Below, one piece after another: positions 28,839-37,329 of a stretch of DNA of 64,000 bases. How positions within the stretch are numbered: the stretch's first letter is position 1; every line of letters begins with the position of its first letter. Under the pieces are notes generated by a model. That model worked only from the letters and a program-made list of their open reading frames with translations, made no database searches and was not told the DNA's origin. The stretch is from Psychrobacter glaciei. GTDB lineage: Bacteria > Pseudomonadota > Gammaproteobacteria > Pseudomonadales > Moraxellaceae. Location: assembly GCF_014652895.1 (NCBI RefSeq), contig NZ_BMZR01000003.1, positions 394,059 through 458,058 on the forward strand, written 5' to 3'. The translations under genes were made by a program, and so were the position numbers.

Positions 28839-29939
28839 ATGAAGCAGGATAAAAAAGTAGCGTTGCTCGCTATTAATTGTTTACAAGGTGGAGGGGCAGA
28901 GCGAGTCGTTCTTACTTTGGGGCAGGGGTTTTACGAATTAGGATACGAAGTACATATTTTAAGATTCAAACCACGGGTTGAATATGATCTTAATCCAAAC
29001 CTTATTTATCATGTGCTCAAATTCAAACCCTACAAGATGATACCAGGAACACAGCGTCGCGATAAATTTTTCGCTCATGCGGTAGATCGTTATGTCAAAA
29101 AAAATATCGGACAGCCTGATATCATTTTGTCTAATCTTGATCGTTCAGACAGTATTTTTAGCTACAGTAGCCTGCCGAACATCATTTACGTGATTCATAA
29201 TACTTTGTCATTACTGTATAAGTTTGCAAAAACAGATGTTGGTCATCAGAGAAAAGAAAACTTTACGAGAATTTATTCCAAAAATCCTTGTGCCTGTGTC
29301 AGTAACGGAGTAGAAAAGGATTTTGTAGAAAACTTTGGTCATGTTACCTCAACTACAGCAATACATAATCCTATTGATAGAGATGGTATTCAAAAGTTAG
29401 CTGATGCTTTCATTCCAGAATATCAAAATTATATTATTCACGTTGGCAGTTTTAAAGAAGCAAAGCGTCATGATGTGCTATTGAGAGCTTACGCGAAGAC
29501 AGATCAGTCTTTGCCGTTGCTTCTTTTGGGTAAAGGGAAGCTTCAAAGCAATACAGAGGCGCTGGTAGCAGAGCTCAATCTAGAAGATAAAGTTGTCTTT
29601 TTAGGTTTCCATGAAAACCCTTTTCCGTATATAAAGCATGCGAAATTTAAAGTATTGACTTCTGATTGGGAAGGTTTTGCTTTAGTGATTGCAGAGTCTT
29701 TAGTTTTAGGAACACCAGTTATCAGTACTGACTGCCAATCTGGGCCAAGTGAGTTGTTACCTCAAAAAAACCTAATGCCTATGAGAGACATAGATGCTAT
29801 TGCAGCTAAGTTAAGCCTAGCCATGAAAGATCCAGAGCAATTTCACTCTGAATTTAGCGAAGCACTCCTTCCTGTCACAATAGCCAAGAAGTATATCGAA
29901 TTTGCATCGAATGTTAATAATACAGATAAAAGGTCTTAA
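28839..29939 (+). CDS. GT4-family glycosyltransferase
   Basis: 366-residue GT-B glycosyltransferase. The N-terminal donor-independent motif is NCLQGGGAERVVLTLGQGFYELGYEVHI, and the C-terminal nucleotide-sugar domain has IHVGSFKEAKRHDVLL, LLLLGKGKL, FLGFHENPFPYIKHA and the ExFxxxxxE-type SDWEGFALVIAESLVLGTPVI, then STDCQSGPSELLP. It resembles the gene at 34357-35469 through much of this pattern. ATG 28839 is preferred over an upstream in-frame TTG. Its stop codon overlaps the stop of the following convergent gene (TTAA at 29936-29939). Confidence 0.9.
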   Translation: MKQDKKVALLAINCLQGGGAERVVLTLGQGFYELGYEVHILRFKPRVEYDLNPNLIYHVLKFKPYKMIPGTQRRDKFFAHAVDRYVKKNIGQPDIILSNLDRSDSIFSYSSLPNIIYVIHNTLSLLYKFAKTDVGHQRKENFTRIYSKNPCACVSNGVEKDFVENFGHVTSTTAIHNPIDRDGIQKLADAFIPEYQNYIIHVGSFKEAKRHDVLLRAYAKTDQSLPLLLLGKGKLQSNTEALVAELNLEDKVVFLGFHENPFPYIKHAKFKVLTSDWEGFALVIAESLVLGTPVISTDCQSGPSELLPQKNLMPMRDIDAIAAKLSLAMKDPEQFHSEFSEALLPVTIAKKYIEFASNVNNTDKRS

Positions 29940-30703
29940 TCTAACCACCATTTGGACCAATCATCTCTATGCAATTGCCGTAGAGTAGCGAAAGCACTTT
30001 GGTTATTCTGTAGTTTTTCAAATACAGCGAGGAGTATAGCTGTAGCTAACTTATCGACTTTCTGAAATTTATTATAGCGTTTACGCATATTTCTTAAGCT
30101 ATCGTCGGTACCAATACGGAAATAAGTAAGTCCATCGTATAGAGGCAAATCGCCGGCATACAGTATGTCGGTTTTTTCGTCTAATAACGGCTTAGGTTCA
30201 GCATTAGCGCTTAGTTGTAAAAAGTTTTTGGTCTCATGAACTCTTAAGGTATTCATTAGAGTGATGACGTTCATTAAAATAGCAGCTCTAAGACTGTTGT
30301 TTGAGTGATCAATGAAAGTATCGCAGGCTGAGACAATCCAGCGCAGCGAAAGATGCTCTAATAAATAATCGCTTTCTGACTCCCAAAGCTTTTCAAATTC
30401 AGCAAAAGTTTTATCTATTTTGTATTTGCGGCGCATCAATATAATAAGCGTATTGTGATAAAAGCAGAGCTCAGACTCTCCTAAAGATTGATACTTTAAG
30501 TTATTTAAGTGGATTTCTAAGTCTGTACTTTTACGCTCATCTGTCAGTGCTTCAATATCACACGATGACTCAGTGATTATTGTCGTTTTCATCTCATTAA
30601 AGCTTTTACCATCATAGTTTTTGACAATCTTACCCGCATTCAATCTTTTTTCACTTAGAAATATCAATAGCAGTTTTCTTTGCCAGTTTGAAGGTGTAGT
30701 CAT
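29936..30703 (-). CDS. Unknown protein in the outer-core locus
   Basis: 255 residues that I do not recognise. ATG 30703 is chosen because AAAGGA lies 11 bases upstream; the in-frame start at 30736 precedes that site. The sequence looks soluble and mostly helical, with Leu/Lys/Glu-rich stretches and no DxD, Rossmann or membrane pattern. Aromatic-rich segments occur near the end (DGLTYFRIGTDDSL, RDDWSKWWLD). It converges with the GT4 gene, sharing TTAA for both stops, and lies 94 bp downstream of the epimerase gene. A role in the locus is inferred only from position. Confidence 0.6.
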   Translation of the reverse strand: MTTPSNWQRKLLLIFLSEKRLNAGKIVKNYDGKSFNEMKTTIITESSCDIEALTDERKSTDLEIHLNNLKYQSLGESELCFYHNTLIILMRRKYKIDKTFAEFEKLWESESDYLLEHLSLRWIVSACDTFIDHSNNSLRAAILMNVITLMNTLRVHETKNFLQLSANAEPKPLLDEKTDILYAGDLPLYDGLTYFRIGTDDSLRNMRKRYNKFQKVDKLATAILLAVFEKLQNNQSAFATLRQLHRDDWSKWWLD

Positions 30704-30796
30704 GTCACTAAAATCCTTTGAACAAGTATGATGCAATTAGAGCTTAAAGGTCTGTCGAAAAAATTGATACCAAAGTGGTTTATAAAATACTTTTGT

Positions 30797-31810
30797 TTAA
30801 ACTGAATAGTATTGCTTGTACCATTCGACAAATTTTGTGATGCCATCTTCGATACTGGTATCAGGTTTGAAATCAATATCATCTACTAGCTCGTCTATAT
30901 CCGCATAAGTAATAGGCACATCACCTGCTTGCATCGGCAATAAATTCTCTTGCGCTTTTTTGCCACAAGCGTTTTCGATGGCAGTGATAAAACGGCGTAA
31001 AGTTACTGGTTGATTATTGCCAATGTTATATATTTTATAAGGGGCGGTCGCTGTAGTGATAGTAGAGTATTGAGGAGAGGGGGCTTTATCCATTATCCGA
31101 ATGATACCTTTTACAATATCATCAATGTAGGTAAAGTCACGCTGCATATCACCATTATTGAAGACATTGATTGGCTCACCAGCTAGAATTTTTTTGGTGA
31201 AAGAAAAATATGCCATATCAGGTCGACCATAAGGACCGTAAACGGTAAAAAACCTTAATCCTGTCGTAGGGATATTATATAAATGGCTGTAGCTATGAGC
31301 CATGAGCTCGTTTGATTTTTTCGTGGCTGCATATAAGCTGATAGGAAAATCAACACAATCAGCAGTGGTAAATGGCTGCTTTATGTTCATACCGTAGACC
31401 GAGCTGGAGCTGGCATAGATTAAATGCTTAATATCATGATGGCGACAGCCTTCAAGTATATTAACAAAGCCAACCACATTTGAATCAATATAAGCATTCG
31501 GGTTTTCGATAGAGTAGCGGACACCTGCTTGTGCACCTAAATTAATGACAATATCGAATTGATAGGTAGAAAAAAGATCAGACATGGCTTCGCGATCAGC
31601 AAGGTCTAGCTTAATGAAAGTAAAGTATTCTGGTTCCGATATTTCGTTTAGTAGTTTTAAGCGATCTTCTTTTAAGCTCACGTCATAGTAGTCGTTGATG
31701 TTATCAATACCAACGATGCAATTATTGCTATTAGGCAGCTCTATTTCTAGTAGAGCTTTGATTAAATGAAAACCAATAAAGCCTGCAGCACCCGTGACTA
31801 AAACTTTCAT
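30797..31810 (-). CDS. NAD-dependent UDP-sugar epimerase (UDP-glucuronate 4-epimerase-like)
   Basis: Extended short-chain dehydrogenase, 337 residues. Rossmann motif [16 protein letters not shown], then GIDNINDYYDVSLKEDRL, which is typical of UDP-glucuronate 4-epimerases and related capsule proteins. NLGAQAGVRYSIENP and catalytic YxxxK as YAATKKSNE, then FRFFTVYGP-type GLRFFTVYGPYGRPDMA. The stop/start overlap with ugd upstream (1 bp shared at 31810) implies tight coupling, so Ugd would make UDP-glucuronate and this enzyme convert it to UDP-galacturonate. Epimerisation of other UDP-sugars is not excluded. Confidence 0.88.
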   Translation of the reverse strand: MKVLVTGAAGFIGFHLIKALLEIELPNSNNCIVGIDNINDYYDVSLKEDRLKLLNEISEPEYFTFIKLDLADREAMSDLFSTYQFDIVINLGAQAGVRYSIENPNAYIDSNVVGFVNILEGCRHHDIKHLIYASSSSVYGMNIKQPFTTADCVDFPISLYAATKKSNELMAHSYSHLYNIPTTGLRFFTVYGPYGRPDMAYFSFTKKILAGEPINVFNNGDMQRDFTYIDDIVKGIIRIMDKAPSPQYSTITTATAPYKIYNIGNNQPVTLRRFITAIENACGKKAQENLLPMQAGDVPITYADIDELVDDIDFKPDTSIEDGITKFVEWYKQYYSV

Positions 31811-32976
31811 CAGTCGCTCCCGAATAGGTCTCTTGTGAATACTTTATCAGAGACGTCTTGTATGTCAGCAGATAGGCGGTTTGCCACGATGATATCACTC
31901 ATCGATTTGAATGCTTCTAAATCTTGAATAACTCGCGAATTAAAAAATTCACTCTCTTGCAGTGCAGGCTCATAAACAACAACTTCGATACCTTTTGCCT
32001 TGATGCGCTTCATAATACCTTGTATCGCAGAAGCTCTAAAATTGTCTGATCCACTTTTCATGACCAGTCGATGTATGCCCACAATTTTTGGCCGTTTTTC
32101 GATAATTTTGTCAGCAATAAAGTCTTTGCGAGTTCTATTAGAATCGACAATAGCCTTTATAAGGTTGCTTGGCACCTCATCATAATTTGCCAATAGCTGC
32201 TTAGTATCTTTGGGTAGGCAGTAGCCGCCATAGCCAAATGACGGATTGTTATAATGGTTACCTATACGTGGGTCTAAGCCAATACCTTCTATGATTTGTT
32301 TGGTGTCAAGCCCAAAGGTTTGTGCGTAAGTATCGAGCTCATTGAAATAGGCCACGCGCATGGCTAGGTAGGTATTGGAAAATAATTTAATGGCTTCAGC
32401 TTCAGTTGATTCTACAAATAGTAGCGGTACTTCTTTTTTGATAGCGCCTTCAAGCAATAACTCAGCAAACTGCTGTGCCTGTTCAGACTGTGCGCCCACA
32501 ATAATGCGAGAAGGGTAAAGATTGTCGTGCAGTGCTTTGCCTTCTCGCAAAAACTCAGGCGAGAAAATAATGCGATCCGTTTCATATCGCTCTCTGATAC
32601 TTGCTGTATATCCTACTGGCACTGTAGATTTTATAATAATAGTCGCTTGCTGATTGACTAGAAGTACTTGCTCAATCACTGCTTCTACCGTTGATGTATT
32701 GAAATAATTGGTCTTGGTATCATAATCGGTTGGCGTTGCGACGATAATAAAATCAGCCCCTTCATAGGCCGTCGCAGCATCAAGTGTCGCAGAAAAGTTG
32801 AGATTTTTATGCGATAGAAAGTCTTCAATATCTTCATCTTCAATTGGAGACTGTTTTGCATTTAATAGGTCAATTTTTTCAGGAACAATATCGACAGCGA
32901 CGACTTCATTGTGCTGTGCCAATAGCATTGCATTTGATAAGCCTACATAGCCTGTACCTACTACTGCTATTTTCAT
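31810..32976 (-). CDS. ugd: UDP-glucose 6-dehydrogenase Ugd
   Basis: NAD-dependent oxidation of UDP-glucose to UDP-glucuronate. 388 residues, as in short-form Ugd. [20 protein letters not shown] is the Rossmann start; [29 protein letters not shown], and [22 protein letters not shown] follow. The active-site cysteine lies in [14 protein letters not shown] near residue 250. It overlaps the epimerase gene by 1 bp and is 44 bp downstream of the Stealth gene on the same strand, so these three plausibly form one operon. Confidence 0.96.
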   Translation of the reverse strand: MKIAVVGTGYVGLSNAMLLAQHNEVVAVDIVPEKIDLLNAKQSPIEDEDIEDFLSHKNLNFSATLDAATAYEGADFIIVATPTDYDTKTNYFNTSTVEAVIEQVLLVNQQATIIIKSTVPVGYTASIRERYETDRIIFSPEFLREGKALHDNLYPSRIIVGAQSEQAQQFAELLLEGAIKKEVPLLFVESTEAEAIKLFSNTYLAMRVAYFNELDTYAQTFGLDTKQIIEGIGLDPRIGNHYNNPSFGYGGYCLPKDTKQLLANYDEVPSNLIKAIVDSNRTRKDFIADKIIEKRPKIVGIHRLVMKSGSDNFRASAIQGIMKRIKAKGIEVVVYEPALQESEFFNSRVIQDLEAFKSMSDIIVANRLSADIQDVSDKVFTRDLFGSD

Positions 32977-33020
32977 AATATATCCAAAGTTGTCTTTTGT
33001 TTATTATTTTAAGTTTATTG

Positions 33021-34022
33021 CTATTTATTGCCATTTAATAATAATGATGATGGTAAATAGGCTGAGAATTTTTGCACCATAGCAGTGGTGATTTTTTGAT
33101 AGGAGTTCGCTTCAAGTAAATCCAGACTTTGTATGCACCCATATTTAATAGATTCTTTGTGCAAATCGGTTATAAAGTCCTCGACACCCTTCTCATTTTT
33201 TAGATAGTTGATAGACGTATCGGGTTTCAACTCGGCTTGGCTTTTTTGGATTTTTAAATGATTCATCAGTGTTATGGGGTTTACTTGCGCAACATTTCTG
33301 AATTTGTACTTTATTTGCTCTGTCAATAATTGAGGATTATCCAACAAATGGGCTTTTAAAATATTTTTATCGACAATATGAGGATAGTGATGAATCTCAA
33401 AAAATTTATCCATATCAAGTATTTTAGCACTTAACATTTGCGCTATCGTGTGCCTCGGTTGTATCGGTGTTCCAAACAGTTTGAAGCGAGATTTTCGAAA
33501 ATTAAGCTTGGCATTTAATGCAGCACTTTTACGCCACTGCCCATGAATGATAATTTTTTCACCGTCCAAAAAGTCATTGATCCTCACGGGCTGATTAAAA
33601 AAGAAATCGTCATTCATATAGATGAAATAGTCAGACAGTTCCTTAATATTCCATATCATCGTCTCAATCGATCGGGTATTGAAAGTGGGTAAAAACTGCT
33701 CGTAACCAACGAACATCTCTTTATGATCCACAATACGTATTTTATCTGCTGAACAGATATTTTGCTTGGCAAAATCATCGATGAATGCTGGTCGTTGTTG
33801 GTCGGTGACAATATATATATGACGACAAAAAGGCACGTATTTAATGATAGACGCTATATTATAGTATATCTCGTCGTCACTAGCGAAACGCGTGGCCGTT
33901 ATCGCATCTGAAGCGACTGCTTTGCCTGATTTATAACCTTCTCTTTTTTGTTTGAGCATGGGATCTGCACCATCCACCCAGGCGATGACAACATCTAATG
34001 TTTTCTCGTCAGGTTGCTTCAT
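33021..34022 (-). CDS. Stealth-family sugar-phosphate transferase
   Basis: 333 residues. The conserved Stealth regions are visible: CR1 as DVVIAWVDGADPM near the N-terminus, CR2 as SDDEIYYNIASIIKYVPFC through IYIVTDQQRPAF, then the MNDDFFFNQP motif near residue 147, and a CR4-type C-terminus with NITLMNHL-like text. Characterised members transfer hexose-1-phosphate from nucleotide-sugars to growing glycans in capsules and related polymers. Upstream gap 34023-34356 separates it from a divergent GT4 gene. Presence in an outer-core locus suggests a phosphodiester-linked sugar, by inference. Confidence 0.88.
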   Translation of the reverse strand: MKQPDEKTLDVVIAWVDGADPMLKQKREGYKSGKAVASDAITATRFASDDEIYYNIASIIKYVPFCRHIYIVTDQQRPAFIDDFAKQNICSADKIRIVDHKEMFVGYEQFLPTFNTRSIETMIWNIKELSDYFIYMNDDFFFNQPVRINDFLDGEKIIIHGQWRKSAALNAKLNFRKSRFKLFGTPIQPRHTIAQMLSAKILDMDKFFEIHHYPHIVDKNILKAHLLDNPQLLTEQIKYKFRNVAQVNPITLMNHLKIQKSQAELKPDTSINYLKNEKGVEDFITDLHKESIKYGCIQSLDLLEANSYQKITTAMVQKFSAYLPSSLLLNGNK

Positions 34023-34163
34023 GACTGATCCTATTTTTTGTAAACATGTTCTATCAACACGCTGATGTTTGTATTAGCTACATCAATCCAGCGATGATAT
34101 TTGTTGATATGAGTATTGACAAGGTTTAGTGGGTATATACAATAAAAATTGATGATTATTTTT

Positions 34164-34189
34164 CTATGCTATGGTTTGTTATGCTATGG
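34164..34189. repeat. Direct repeat TATGCTATGG in divergent promoter region
   Basis: TATGCTATGG occurs at 34165-34174 and again at 34180-34189, 15 bp apart start to start, in the 334-bp gap between the divergent Stealth and GT4 genes. It could be a regulator site or chance. I see nothing else notable in this gap. Confidence 0.35.
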
Positions 34190-34356
34190 GAAGTCAGACA
34201 AGCCATGACTATCCTTCAAGCAATAAAAGCAAAGGTCTAAAGGTAGATGAGACTAGCATATAAAGTCAGAACGCTGCAATAATTATGACTATTGATACAC
34301 TCATTTGGCTGATCCTCCCTACTTATACTTCAATAAAATTGTGAGCTGAGACCCTG

Positions 34357-35469
34357 ATGCCACCTATTATTCTATTAATACTAAAGGCGCTGGAAGGTCG
34401 CGGCGCTGAGCGCATGGTCACGACTCTGGCACGTGCTTATGCTGATTTAACCTATGACATTCATGTGCTTTGTCTCGAATATACTCAAGATATGCCATTA
34501 GATTCACGTGTTCAATATCATGTAGTGCCATATGACGAGGTGTTTTCTGAGCAAAATATCGAGCCAAAATCTAACCAAGCACAGGCCTATGAAGCAGTCG
34601 CTAGGCATATCGATGATTATGTATTGAGTCAAATAGGAACACCAGATTTGATATTGGCTAACATCTATAAAATAAACTGGATCATGGCATATAGTCAATT
34701 ACCAAATATCGTGAATGTACTACATACGGCGCTATCTAAGCAGTTTCAGAATCCATTATTAGATGCGCCGGTACAGACTATAAATCATCTAAAAATGGTC
34801 TATGGCGCCCATCCGTGTAGCTGTGTCAGCGATGGGGCGCGTCAGGATTTATTGGCATTGATAGGCAATGTGAATAAGACGACGACCATCTATAATCCTT
34901 GCGCTGTCGATGACATACAAAAAGCCGCCAAGCAATCGTTAGCTCTCAGCCAATTCGGTATAACCTATAAAGGCTATATGATTCAAGTTGCCTCGTTCGA
35001 TAGCATGAAAGGTCATCACGACTTACTGCATGCCTATGCCAAAACAGCACGGCGCTATCCTTTGGTGTTGGTGGGTAAGGGAAGGCTGGAGAGTGAGATT
35101 AAACAGTTAGCTACGGCGCTTGGCATTGACGATTGTGTGAAGTTTCTTGGATTTCAAGCCAATCCTTATCCATTAATTGCCTCAGCAGCCTTGCTGTTGC
35201 TGACCTCTAAGTTTGAGGGTTTTGGGTATACCATCGTTGAGGCGCAAGCGTTAGACGTACCTGTAATAAGTACTGATTGCCCGTTTGGTCCAAGGGAGCT
35301 GTTACCTGCTAAGAGCTTAGTACCAGTAGGTGACATCGATGGGTTGGCTATACTCATCGATCAGGCAATAGACAATCTCACACACTATATAGTACCGCTA
35401 AATCAGCAACTACTGCCGAATCACATCGCCCGGCAATACCTAGCGTTTGGTTCAGTGTTGAATTCATGA
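34357..35469 (+). CDS. GT4-family glycosyltransferase
   Basis: 370 residues of GT-B type. LKALEGRGAERMVTTLARAYADLTYDIHVL at the N-terminus; then VASFDSMKGHHDLLHAY, LVLVGKGRLESEI, VKFLGFQANPYPLIASA, and LTSKFEGFGYTIVEAQALDVPVISTDC with PFGPRELLP. It shares this order of motifs with the gene at 28839-29939, so the two are probably paralogues acting on different sugars of the core. It stands alone on the plus strand between minus-strand genes. Confidence 0.9.
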   Translation: MPPIILLILKALEGRGAERMVTTLARAYADLTYDIHVLCLEYTQDMPLDSRVQYHVVPYDEVFSEQNIEPKSNQAQAYEAVARHIDDYVLSQIGTPDLILANIYKINWIMAYSQLPNIVNVLHTALSKQFQNPLLDAPVQTINHLKMVYGAHPCSCVSDGARQDLLALIGNVNKTTTIYNPCAVDDIQKAAKQSLALSQFGITYKGYMIQVASFDSMKGHHDLLHAYAKTARRYPLVLVGKGRLESEIKQLATALGIDDCVKFLGFQANPYPLIASAALLLLTSKFEGFGYTIVEAQALDVPVISTDCPFGPRELLPAKSLVPVGDIDGLAILIDQAIDNLTHYIVPLNQQLLPNHIARQYLAFGSVLNS

Positions 35470-35480
35470 GGTAATAAGTA

Positions 35481-36338
35481 TTAGAGATCATCGAATAGTG
35501 TTTTGGAGACAGGGGAGTGATTAATAACAGAGACACCATGCGACTTATAAGTTCTACTTAGCAAGTTAAACGAAGGTACAATGCGCTCGCTCATGACCTT
35601 ACTAAGCATACTTGGGGCGCTGTTGTTCTTGTTTTCGTAGAAGCGTGGCTGCTCACTGTTGAGTAAATCGATGCCGTATAAGTGGATAGTAGCCGCATGA
35701 CGTGAGAAAGCCAACTGCGTGGCCACATAAGCGACAGTTCCTGCCTCTACAAAGCCATGCGTAATATTTAGAGATACGCCGATATTAACTGCTCTATAGC
35801 TGTCATCAATAATAAAATCTGGATGGTTTGTAAAGTATGATAACGGCATTTTCTTGTTCAGTAGCTTTTTCTTAAAAATCAGCTTACTAAATGATAGCTT
35901 ATTTGATTTGACGCCCCAGGGTCTGTCTACTGGATACAACACACGCATGACGTGATGGTAAGTCCGCATGATATTGGGAAGGGCTGTTGCCATCGCTTCA
36001 AACACAGCTAGCGTTGCATACAGAGGTTGACCAGTATAATACTGCTGTAAAATCTCAGGTTGATGGTGGATAAAGCGTGCATCGCTAATGACATAGCCGA
36101 CGATATCGGTGAAGCAATGTTTCTCAGTTAGACTAATACTACCATTGACAAAGATAGTAGGCGTGTCCAACAGCTCTGATAATGGTAGCTGCTGTATAGA
36201 GGGGCCTGAGGCGATAATATTAACGTTTTTCTTGTGCAGGCTTTGCTCTGGCTCATTGGCATTAAAAGCATCGATAACGATGAGCTCATTATCAATATTA
36301 AACCTAGCCGTAGCAGGTAACCTCAAGTATAGCGCCAT
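35481..36338 (-). CDS. Putative sugar transferase, GT42/DUF115-like
   Basis: 285 residues. NIIASGPSIQQLPLSELLDTP with IFVNGSI and YVISDARFI recalls the phosphate-binding start of GT42 sialyltransferases and of DUF115/MptE-like proteins. ITHGFVEAGTVAYVATQLAFS followed by HLYGIDLLN recalls the GT42 SGVYMC...GID region. The similarity is by eye and weak, so a sialic-acid donor is not claimed. No sialic-acid synthesis gene is in the window. It lies just 65 bp from the GT gene downstream in coordinates. Confidence 0.55.
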   Translation of the reverse strand: MALYLRLPATARFNIDNELIVIDAFNANEPEQSLHKKNVNIIASGPSIQQLPLSELLDTPTIFVNGSISLTEKHCFTDIVGYVISDARFIHHQPEILQQYYTGQPLYATLAVFEAMATALPNIMRTYHHVMRVLYPVDRPWGVKSNKLSFSKLIFKKKLLNKKMPLSYFTNHPDFIIDDSYRAVNIGVSLNITHGFVEAGTVAYVATQLAFSRHAATIHLYGIDLLNSEQPRFYENKNNSAPSMLSKVMSERIVPSFNLLSRTYKSHGVSVINHSPVSKTLFDDL

Positions 36339-36402
36339 ACTATTTCCCAGTAGTTGACTTCTTCCCAGTAGTTGATTTCAAATATCGTTATTATTTAAAC
36401 GA

Positions 36403-37203
36403 TCATTGCCAGTGATTCTTTAACCATGGGCTTGGTTTTACATGTCGATACCATTTACCACCGCCGCCAGTAATGGCGTCTGGTGGATTGATCTCACCAT
36501 GAAAAATAACGATTTTTGCATCATCAGGCAAAGTAGGTTTACGCACTAGGTTAAAGGGAATGGGCGCGATACATTGGTATTTGAAGCTAACGCACCATGT
36601 CTTATCCCAATACTCTAAGTGGTGATATTCATGTAAGTAGTTGGATAGATAGGCTTGCTCGTGACGAACTTGGGTACGAATGGTCTCAAAGTTACGTTCA
36701 AAGTTTGCCAGCAAGTCGGGATAGGTATTCATACCAATATTAAAGCGATAGACCGAGCTGTTACCAATCATCCGCCATGGTTTTTTCCAGTCACGGATAA
36801 TGACGACGCTATCATTATATTTGGCTTTATAAGTAAAAAAACTATCAATATTATCAACGATAACGATATCGATATCTAAAAATAGCGCTACCCCTTTTAG
36901 ATCATATAAATTTGGCTTAAAGGTCGTCAGTTTTTTCCAGCCACGTTCAGGACCATCTGGTAAATCCATTTCAGGTATAGGATAACAGGCAATAGCAGTG
37001 TCGATGCCTGTACTGTCATCGGTTAGGCAGATCATCTGAAAATCTAACGTTAAATGGCGATTGACCATGTTATACAGACGATTGACGTATTCAGGGCCGT
37101 ACTTATCGCCCCATTTCATACAAATAATATACCGCTGTCCAGCACGCGTGGTGTCTTTTTGCGGGCGATTTGTCGATAAATTTTCGGCTACGTCAGTTAC
37201 CAT
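36403..37203 (-). CDS. Glycosyltransferase-like protein (GT-A fold, DxD), paralogue of 26968-27804
   Basis: 266 residues. YIICMKWGDKYGPEYVNRLYNMV, MICLTDDSTG and the DxD in ALFLDIDIVIVDNIDSFF parallel the gene at 26968-27804 throughout, including IVIFHGEINPPDAI near the end. ATG 37203 (GAGTG six bases upstream) is chosen over an in-frame start 16 codons upstream. A cytoplasmic core glycosyltransferase is most likely; sugar unknown. Confidence 0.78.
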   Translation of the reverse strand: MVTDVAENLSTNRPQKDTTRAGQRYIICMKWGDKYGPEYVNRLYNMVNRHLTLDFQMICLTDDSTGIDTAIACYPIPEMDLPDGPERGWKKLTTFKPNLYDLKGVALFLDIDIVIVDNIDSFFTYKAKYNDSVVIIRDWKKPWRMIGNSSVYRFNIGMNTYPDLLANFERNFETIRTQVRHEQAYLSNYLHEYHHLEYWDKTWCVSFKYQCIAPIPFNLVRKPTLPDDAKIVIFHGEINPPDAITGGGGKWYRHVKPSPWLKNHWQ

Positions 37204-37329
37204 AGTGCACTCGTATTGATGTGAATGAAAAAATGTTACTCTCAAAAGCAAAAGGCATAAAAGTATGAGTCAATGTTAGCACAGCTATCATTGACGATAT
37301 GTTTAAACGTTCAAAAATTTGTATGGTTA

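Noticed and set aside
35481..36338. Firm assignment as a sialyltransferase
   Set aside because: The GT42 resemblance rests on two short segments by eye, and no sialic-acid synthesis gene is present.
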